Shown here: positions 27,489 to 32,091 of the stretch, piece by piece
Layout of the letters: each line of letters opens with the position of its first letter
Numbering within the stretch: the stretch's first letter is position 1
NCBI GenBank assembly: GCA_938002015.1
Contig: CALLAU010000082.1
Span: forward strand, 1 to 32,091
Reading direction: 5' to 3'
DNA: 32,091 nucleotides
Source of the DNA: an uncultured Bdellovibrionales bacterium
GTDB taxonomy: Bacteria; Bdellovibrionota; Bdellovibrionia; Bdellovibrionales; UBA1609
The notes under the pieces: model-generated
What the model was told of the DNA's origin: nothing
Databases searched by the model: none
What the model saw: only the letters and a program-made list of their open reading frames with translations
Position numbers and translations under genes: made by a program

Positions 27489-28112
27489 TTATCTTCTTTT
27501 CTTCTTAGTGGCCTTCTTTTTAGTAGCGGCTTTTTTAGTTACTTTTTTCTTAGTGGCCTTCTTTTTAGTAGCGGCTTTTTTAGTTACTTTTTTCTTGGTG
27601 GACGCCTTTTTAGTAGTGGCCTTCTTTTTAGTAGCGGCTTTTTTAGTTACTTTTTTCTTGGTAGTCGCCTTTTTAGTTGCAGTTTTCTTTTTAGTAGTAG
27701 CTTTTTTAGTCACCTTTTTCTTAGTTGCAGCCTTTTTAGTAGAGGCTTTCTTTTTAGCAGCTGCAGCGGCTTTCTTTTTAGCTTCTTGAGCGGCAGCTTT
27801 TTCTTTATTTTTCTTTTCTTGAGCTTCTTTTTTCTTAGCAGCTGCTACAGCTTTGGCTTCAGCTGCTGCTTGCTTCTTTGCGTCTTTAACAGCTTGTTTT
27901 TCAGCCTCTTTTTGAGCTTTTCTATCATCACTGATCTGTTCTAAAACCTCTAAGGCCTCTAAACGCAGGTCATTTTCATGGACGAATCTATAGAATGCCT
28001 CAATTTCAGGGCTTTGCCTGAATTTTTTAGCTGTTGTTGGGATGTTTTCAGTTGATTTAAAATCAATCGAACCGTCTGTACTTACTTTTACGTTAGCTTT
28101 TGATTTTTCCAT
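27489..28112 (-). CDS. Histone H1-like Lys/Ala-rich protein
   Basis: The N-terminal 65 residues are a mixed, foldable region (SPEIEAFYRFVHENDLRLEA). Residues about 66-120 are Ala/Lys/Glu-rich and probably helical. The C-terminal 85 residues are low-complexity repeats built on TKKKVTKKA and TKKKA, ending KKKRR. This composition is typical of bacterial histone H1-like proteins (AlgP- or Hc-type tails) that bind DNA without sequence specificity. The ATG follows GGAG by five bases. It is divergent from folD across 61 bases and is not overlapped with the pilin gene. The DNA-binding role is inferred from composition. Confidence 0.8.
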   Translation of the reverse strand: MEKSKANVKVSTDGSIDFKSTENIPTTAKKFRQSPEIEAFYRFVHENDLRLEALEVLEQISDDRKAQKEAEKQAVKDAKKQAAAEAKAVAAAKKKEAQEKKNKEKAAAQEAKKKAAAAAKKKASTKKAATKKKVTKKATTKKKTATKKATTKKKVTKKAATKKKATTKKASTKKKVTKKAATKKKATKKKVTKKAATKKKATKKKRR

Positions 28113-28173
28113 ATGACTCCGCCGTTTAATTATGGTTAACCTTCTTTAATCCATTCGGCAAGAGGTATAAGAC

Positions 28174-29013
28174 TTGATCATTAGCGGCAGTCAATTAGCA
28201 GAGAAAAGACTCTTAAAGCTTAAAAGTGAGGCTAAAGAGGTAGAGGCAAAGTTAGGTAGGCTTCCTAAGCTTACTGTAATCTTGGTTGGAGAGGATCCTG
28301 CCAGTAAAGTTTATGTAGGGCATAAAGAAAAAGCTTGTGCAAAAGTAGGTATTGAAAGTGAGCTTATTAAAATGCCTGCTGACACCTCTAAACAGGCTCT
28401 CTTAAGCGAAATAAAAAGACTTAACGATGATGTGGGAACGGATGGAGTACTTGTTCAACTCCCACTCCCGGAGCATTTAAAGAGCTTTGATCCGACAGAC
28501 CATATAGCAGCCTTTAAAGATGTTGATGGTCTAACTTCAGAGAATATGGGGCTTATGCTTAAAGCAAAGGCCTGGTCAGAACCTTGTACTCCAAAAGGCG
28601 TGATATTTTTACTTAAAGAGGCAGGGGTTTTGCTTGAAGGGAAAAAAGCTGTAGTTGTTGGCAGAAGTCATATTGTGGGCTGGCCTATGGCGTGGATGCT
28701 CACTCGTGAAAACGCGACGGTGACAGTTTGTCACTCAAAAACCCAAGATTTATCTAAGCACTTAAAAGAAGCTGATATAGTTGTAGCTGCTGCAGGAATT
28801 CCTCAGTTTTTAAATAAAGATCACTTTAAAGAAAATGCTGTGGTTGTTGATGTTGGTATACATAGACTAAATGGAAAGTTGGTTGGAGATGTTTTAACAG
28901 AGGGCTTTAATGAGAAAAACATTTCCTTTACCCCAGTTCCTGGCGGTGTAGGCCCTATGACAGTAAGTGTGCTTTTAGAGAATGTATTAGAACTGGCCTC
29001 AAAGAAAGGTTGA
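28174..29013 (+). CDS. folD: Bifunctional methylenetetrahydrofolate dehydrogenase/cyclohydrolase
   Basis: FolD interconverts 5,10-methylene-, 5,10-methenyl- and 10-formyl-tetrahydrofolate. Family motifs are present: YVGHKEKACAKVGI with the catalytic-type Lys, VLVQLPLPEHL, DVDGLTSENMG, PCTPKGVIFLL, VVGRSHIVGWPMA for cofactor binding, and PVPGGVGPMT near the end. At 279 residues the length is normal. The start is TTG 28174, seven bases after AGAGGT. It is followed at once by gcvT, a sensible pairing because the glycine cleavage system makes the methylene-THF that FolD uses. Confidence 0.97.
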   Translation: MIISGSQLAEKRLLKLKSEAKEVEAKLGRLPKLTVILVGEDPASKVYVGHKEKACAKVGIESELIKMPADTSKQALLSEIKRLNDDVGTDGVLVQLPLPEHLKSFDPTDHIAAFKDVDGLTSENMGLMLKAKAWSEPCTPKGVIFLLKEAGVLLEGKKAVVVGRSHIVGWPMAWMLTRENATVTVCHSKTQDLSKHLKEADIVVAAAGIPQFLNKDHFKENAVVVDVGIHRLNGKLVGDVLTEGFNEKNISFTPVPGGVGPMTVSVLLENVLELASKKG

Positions 29014-29021
29014 TAAAAAAG

Positions 29022-30098
29022 ATGAAGAAAACAGTATTAAATGAATGGCATAAAACTAATGGTGGAAAACTAGTTTCTTTTGCTGGTTGGGATATGCCTG
29101 TGCAGTACGCCAGTGGTTTAAGAGCGGAGCATGAGGCGACAAGAAGTAACTTTGGTTTATTTGATGTTTCTCATATGGGTGAGTTTAGGTTTAAAGGGCC
29201 TGAGGCATTAAAGGCTGTTAATTATTTTTGCCCCACTGAAGTTTCAAAATTAAAAAAAGGAGAGTCTTGCTATACTTTTTTTGCTAATGAAAAAGGGGGA
29301 GTGGTTGATGATCTTCTTGTCTATTGTTTTGAAGAGAATACGAATTATCTTATATGTGTGAATGCCTCTAATACTGATAAGATTGGCGAGCATATAAAAA
29401 CTTATAATAAAAACTTTAACGTTGAAGTTATTAATGAGTGTGAGGATTGGGGGCAGATTGCTGTTCAAGGTCCAAAAGCTATTGAAAAAGTAGAAGAGCT
29501 TATTCCTGGAGTAAAAAACTTAAATAAATTCTCTTTTGGTGAGTTTAAATTTAGTGATGCAAGTTTAGTGGTTGCTAGAACCGGCTATACTGGCGAAGAC
29601 GGTTTTGAAATCTTTACTCCAACAAATAAAACTAAAGAGCTTTGGAAGGCCTTAGTAGAGCTTGGAGGCGAGCCTTGTGGATTAGGAGCCAGAGATACTT
29701 TAAGGCTTGAAGCAGCTCTTAATTTATATGGAAACGAGTTAAATGATGACTGTAACCCTTATGAAAGGCGCCTTGGCTGGACTATCAATTTATCTGGAGA
29801 TGATTTTATTGGAAAATCAGCTATTGAGGCTTTAAAGCTAAAAGCAACACATAAGTTAGTGGGCCTTATGAGTCTTGATAGGGCAATCCCTAGAGCTGGC
29901 TATAAAGTGTGCAGTAATGAAGTTGAAATAGGCTATATTACTAGCGGAACTCTTTCTCCAAGCTTAAATAAACCAATAGGCATTGCATGGGTTGACAAAG
30001 AACACGCCAAAGAGGGAGATAGTGTTCAAATAAATATAAGAGGAAAACTTGTAGATGCAGAGGTTGTTAAACTTCCCTTTTATAAGGCAAAATCTTAG
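29022..30098 (+). CDS. gcvT: Aminomethyltransferase (glycine cleavage system T protein)
   Basis: GcvT releases ammonia from the aminomethyl-lipoyl H protein and passes the carbon to THF. Conserved stretches are FAGWDMPVQY, LFDVSHMGEF, GGVVDDLLVY (with the catalytic-type Asp), RTGYTGEDGFEIF and GLGARDTLRLEA. I choose ATG 29022; a TTG at 29010 overlaps the folD stop but sits right against the AAAGG, too close to be used. From this ATG it has 358 residues, near the usual 360. It is cotranscribed with folD and gcvH. No gcvP is in the window. Confidence 0.96.
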   Translation: MKKTVLNEWHKTNGGKLVSFAGWDMPVQYASGLRAEHEATRSNFGLFDVSHMGEFRFKGPEALKAVNYFCPTEVSKLKKGESCYTFFANEKGGVVDDLLVYCFEENTNYLICVNASNTDKIGEHIKTYNKNFNVEVINECEDWGQIAVQGPKAIEKVEELIPGVKNLNKFSFGEFKFSDASLVVARTGYTGEDGFEIFTPTNKTKELWKALVELGGEPCGLGARDTLRLEAALNLYGNELNDDCNPYERRLGWTINLSGDDFIGKSAIEALKLKATHKLVGLMSLDRAIPRAGYKVCSNEVEIGYITSGTLSPSLNKPIGIAWVDKEHAKEGDSVQINIRGKLVDAEVVKLPFYKAKS

Positions 30099-30135
30099 AA
30101 AAAAAACATATCAATTAATAGAGAGGTTATGAGAA

Positions 30136-30522
30136 GTGGCTTACAAAGTACCAGATGATTTATACTACACAAAAGAACATGAATGGGCATACGTTGATGA
30201 AAACATCGTAACAGTGGGAATCACAGGCTATGCACAAGATAGCTTAGGTGAGATCGTTTACGTTGACCTTAAAGAAGAAGGCCAGAAAGTTACTCAAAAC
30301 GAGTCTTTTGGTGTTGTTGAAAGTGTTAAGTCAGTAAGTGACCTTATGGCTCCAGTTACAGGAACAGTGATTGAAGTAAATCAAAGCTTATTTGATAAGC
30401 CAGGTACGTTAAACGATGACCCATGGAATGATGGCTGGCTTTTAAAAATTGAAATGGATACAGAAAAAGAGCTAGCAGCACTCTTAAAAGCAGCTGATTA
30501 TAAAAAACTAATTGCACAGTAG
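30136..30522 (+). CDS. gcvH: Glycine cleavage system H protein
   Basis: GcvH is the lipoylated shuttle between the P, T and L proteins. The lipoylation site is clear: K65 in GVVESVKSVSDL. The start MAYKVPDDLYYTKEHEWA and the segment WNDGWLLKIE are typical. At 128 residues it is of normal length. GTG 30136 follows AGAGG by nine bases. It follows gcvT by 37 bases. Confidence 0.97.
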   Translation: MAYKVPDDLYYTKEHEWAYVDENIVTVGITGYAQDSLGEIVYVDLKEEGQKVTQNESFGVVESVKSVSDLMAPVTGTVIEVNQSLFDKPGTLNDDPWNDGWLLKIEMDTEKELAALLKAADYKKLIAQ

Positions 30523-30549
30523 CAGTTTTTTAACTACGTTTATTTTTCG

Positions 30550-30590
30550 CTTTTTACTTTCTGCCAAATTTAAGTAAAAAGTATTTATCT
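30550..30590 (+). terminator. Probable terminator after gcvH
   Basis: A perfect 10-bp stem (CTTTTTACTT 30550-30559, AAGTAAAAAG 30572-30581) with a 12-base loop is followed by an interrupted T-rich run, just before tRNA-Leu. Weak by T-tract standards. Confidence 0.5.
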
Positions 30591-30595
30591 TTAGT

Positions 30596-30680
30596 GCCCG
30601 TGTGGTGGAATTGGCAGACACGCTAGACTTAGGATCTAGTGCCGCAAGGCGTGGAGGTTCGACCCCTCTCGCGGGTACCA
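30596..30680 (+). tRNA. tRNA-Leu (anticodon TAG)
   Basis: Acceptor arms GCCCGTG and CGCGGGT pair with G-T wobbles. The anticodon loop CTTAGGA sits on stem CTAGA/TCTAG. A long variable arm (TGCCGCAAGGCG) marks a class II tRNA, and CCA is encoded. It converges on the repeat-family gene, whose stop lies nine bases away. Confidence 0.96.
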
Positions 30681-30688
30681 TTTAACTT

Positions 30689-32091
30689 TTACTGTAGTAT
30701 GTGAGCACATTGTAGGCCTTGAGACCTTGCAGCATACCAGGCATTAAAGTCAGCTCTTTGAATTTTGTCTTCAAGCTCTGCCATATCAACTTGCTCATAT
30801 AAATCAGTAACCAAGCCATCATTTAAAAAATCAAGAAGTACGGGGTGCTCAAGCCAGTGCTTTGATTTAAGCGTTGGTGAAAAAGCATAGCTAAAAAGTT
30901 TATTGCTAAAACCAGCAAGAAGGTAATGAACAATCCATTCTGGGTGGCTTGTCCAGCGCTTACTTGGAAGAACACTTATTACAACAAACAGGTCTGCGTT
31001 GCCACGATCAATGACCTTTTGCAAGAGGTGGGGATAGAGCTCACTATTAGTTTTTGAAAAAATATGCTTAGCAAGGTCTATATCATCATTTCCTTGCTCA
31101 ACAATTTCTGTAATGAGAGGAATGTGCTCAGGGTTATTTATACTTAAATGATGTCTAATCAAAGTACTGTTAAATACTTTTTTCTTAACAAGTGTCTTAA
31201 TCCATTTTAATTTTAAATGACCTTCTTGTTCTTCAAGGTAGCTCTCAACAGCATAAATAAAGTCTTCGTTGAATGTGAGAAAGTAATTATAAAGACTTTT
31301 GAAACTATCCTGCTGTCTTATAATATTAACAGCATCAGAGGCTTCAGCTAAAGCTTCTAAGTCTTCATCAATAAAAAAGTAGTCTGCAAGTAATTCTTTT
31401 GCTTCTTGTATTTCATCAAAGCTATGAGCTTGTTGCCGGCTAAACTTTCTTAAAAGTTTTTCTTTTAAACCTTTGTTATTTTCTGAAACTAGGTTTGAAA
31501 TTATGAGTTTAAAAAAATTAGCTATTGAAATATTCAAATTTTCTTGGATAAGTTCTAAAGCTGCTTTGTTTTTAACAACAATAAAATCATCTTTATAAAT
31601 AAAATCTTCACCTGCTCGTGCACTAGGATTTAACTTAAACCTAATTGTTAGATTCGTTCCTCGAGCGCCTTTTACACCAAGCCTTGTATAAAAACCATCA
31701 CCAAGCATTGCAGCTTCACCACTAACACCATCTCTAGAAATAAAAGCATTAGCAGCACCGTGAGAAGAGCGAGTGATGTTCTCATACGCTTCAAAGGAGC
31801 TCGTCTCGTGTGCAACAACAATCTCCCCATCTTCATTTATGTGGCTTTTAAAAATCTCTGCCGCAGCTTCACCATTTCCTTCACCAAGCGGTTTTGTTCT
31901 TAAAGGCTCCTTGTTCATCCACCACGAAAGACTTTCAACTGAACTAATTCGATTGCCATCCATTTCAATCAAGCGCTTTCTTAAACCCGTCTCCTCTAAC
32001 AAATTCCACGCATACTCTGAATCTGGTGCATTAAGTAAAACTTTTTTCCCAAATTCCTCTAATTTGTGCTTTACATATTCATTATTTTTTA
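30689..32091 (-). CDS. Third member of the repeat-protein family (5' end outside window)
   Basis: The frame is open to the window's right end, so the start is beyond it; a TTG at 32002 is internal. The first 218 visible residues match residues 255-472 of the 763-residue protein with no gap and 33 differences by hand count, including VAHET, ENITRSS and GDGFYTR of the possible ADP-ribosyltransferase-like region. After that similarity drops. The C-terminal part has only degenerate repeats (IFSK...YPHLLQKVIDRGNAD, LKSKHWLEHPVLLDFL) instead of the regular 30-residue array. The tail AWYAARSQGLQCAHIL matches the family tail. Codon use looks like its neighbours. Function unknown; see the paralogue. 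Confidence 0.85.
   Translation of the reverse strand, partial: KNNEYVKHKLEEFGKKVLLNAPDSEYAWNLLEETGLRKRLIEMDGNRISSVESLSWWMNKEPLRTKPLGEGNGEAAAEIFKSHINEDGEIVVAHETSSFEAYENITRSSHGAANAFISRDGVSGEAAMLGDGFYTRLGVKGARGTNLTIRFKLNPSARAGEDFIYKDDFIVVKNKAALELIQENLNISIANFFKLIISNLVSENNKGLKEKLLRKFSRQQAHSFDEIQEAKELLADYFFIDEDLEALAEASDAVNIIRQQDSFKSLYNYFLTFNEDFIYAVESYLEEQEGHLKLKWIKTLVKKKVFNSTLIRHHLSINNPEHIPLITEIVEQGNDDIDLAKHIFSKTNSELYPHLLQKVIDRGNADLFVVISVLPSKRWTSHPEWIVHYLLAGFSNKLFSYAFSPTLKSKHWLEHPVLLDFLNDGLVTDLYEQVDMAELEDKIQRADFNAWYAARSQGLQCAHILQ
31436..32089 (-). repeat. Right arm of an inverted paralogous segment
   Basis: Reverse complement aligns without a gap to 1773-2426. The outer limit is unknown because the window ends here. 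Confidence 0.9.

Noticed and set aside
27508..27789. Hydrophobic plus-strand frame opposite the Lys-rich gene
   Set aside because: It is the antisense of AAA/AAG-rich codons (Phe/Leu/Val-rich), a composition artefact.
30689..32002. Treating the right-hand repeat-family gene as complete from TTG 32002
   Set aside because: The frame continues upstream to the window edge with clear similarity to the paralogue, so the gene is truncated by the window.

Overview
The window looks like the chromosome of a low-GC bacterium of the Bdellovibrionota, most likely Bacteriovoracales (Halobacteriovorax or Bacteriovorax-like). This is an inference from overall character: AT-rich DNA, frequent TTG starts behind strong Shine-Dalgarno (SD) sites, a Lys/Ala-rich histone-like protein, an Flp-type prepilin, and large secreted Cys-containing proteins. 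No rRNA is present to settle taxonomy. No gene-free stretch exceeds 300 bases.

Layout. (1) 1-3302: two tandem genes of a repeat-protein family built on a 30-residue (90-bp) alpha-helical repeat. The second is intact and carries a signal peptide, a nucleotidyltransferase-like region and a possible ADP-ribosyltransferase-like region before the repeats. (2) 3498-20721: a fused translation/transcription supercluster, tRNA-Thr/Tyr/Gly/Thr, tuf, tRNA-Trp, secE, nusG, rplK, rplA, rplJ, rplL, rpoB, rpoC, rpsL, rpsG, fusA. It joins the 'tufB-secE-nusG-rif' and 'str' blocks that are separate in E. coli. Visible controls include an L10 leader with a readable kink-turn, an attenuator-like hairpin before rpoB, and terminators after tuf and rpsG. 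(3) 20839-23491: two exported proteins, a LapG-like transglutaminase-fold cysteine protease and a 647-residue secreted protein of unknown role. (4) 27361-23488 (minus strand): a tightly packed, overlapping operon starting with an Flp-type prepilin, followed by small membrane-anchored proteins including a TadE-like pseudopilin and a possible CpaB-related protein, and ending in a minimal YtcJ-like amidohydrolase. (5) 28112-27489 (minus): a histone H1-like protein. (6) 28174-30522: folD, gcvT, gcvH, i.e. one-carbon/glycine-cleavage metabolism. (7) 30596-32091: tRNA-Leu, then on the minus strand a third, 5'-truncated member of the repeat-protein family.

The strongest candidate for something undescribed is the repeat-protein family at both ends. 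Three members sit in one window, two in tandem and one inverted, each next to tRNA genes. The middle part is nearly constant: 218 aligned residues without a gap and 33 differences by hand count. The C-terminal repeat region is highly variable and shows signs of unit duplication and exchange. This fits secreted effectors or toxins with a diversifying recognition solenoid, but function is inferred only from motif reading.
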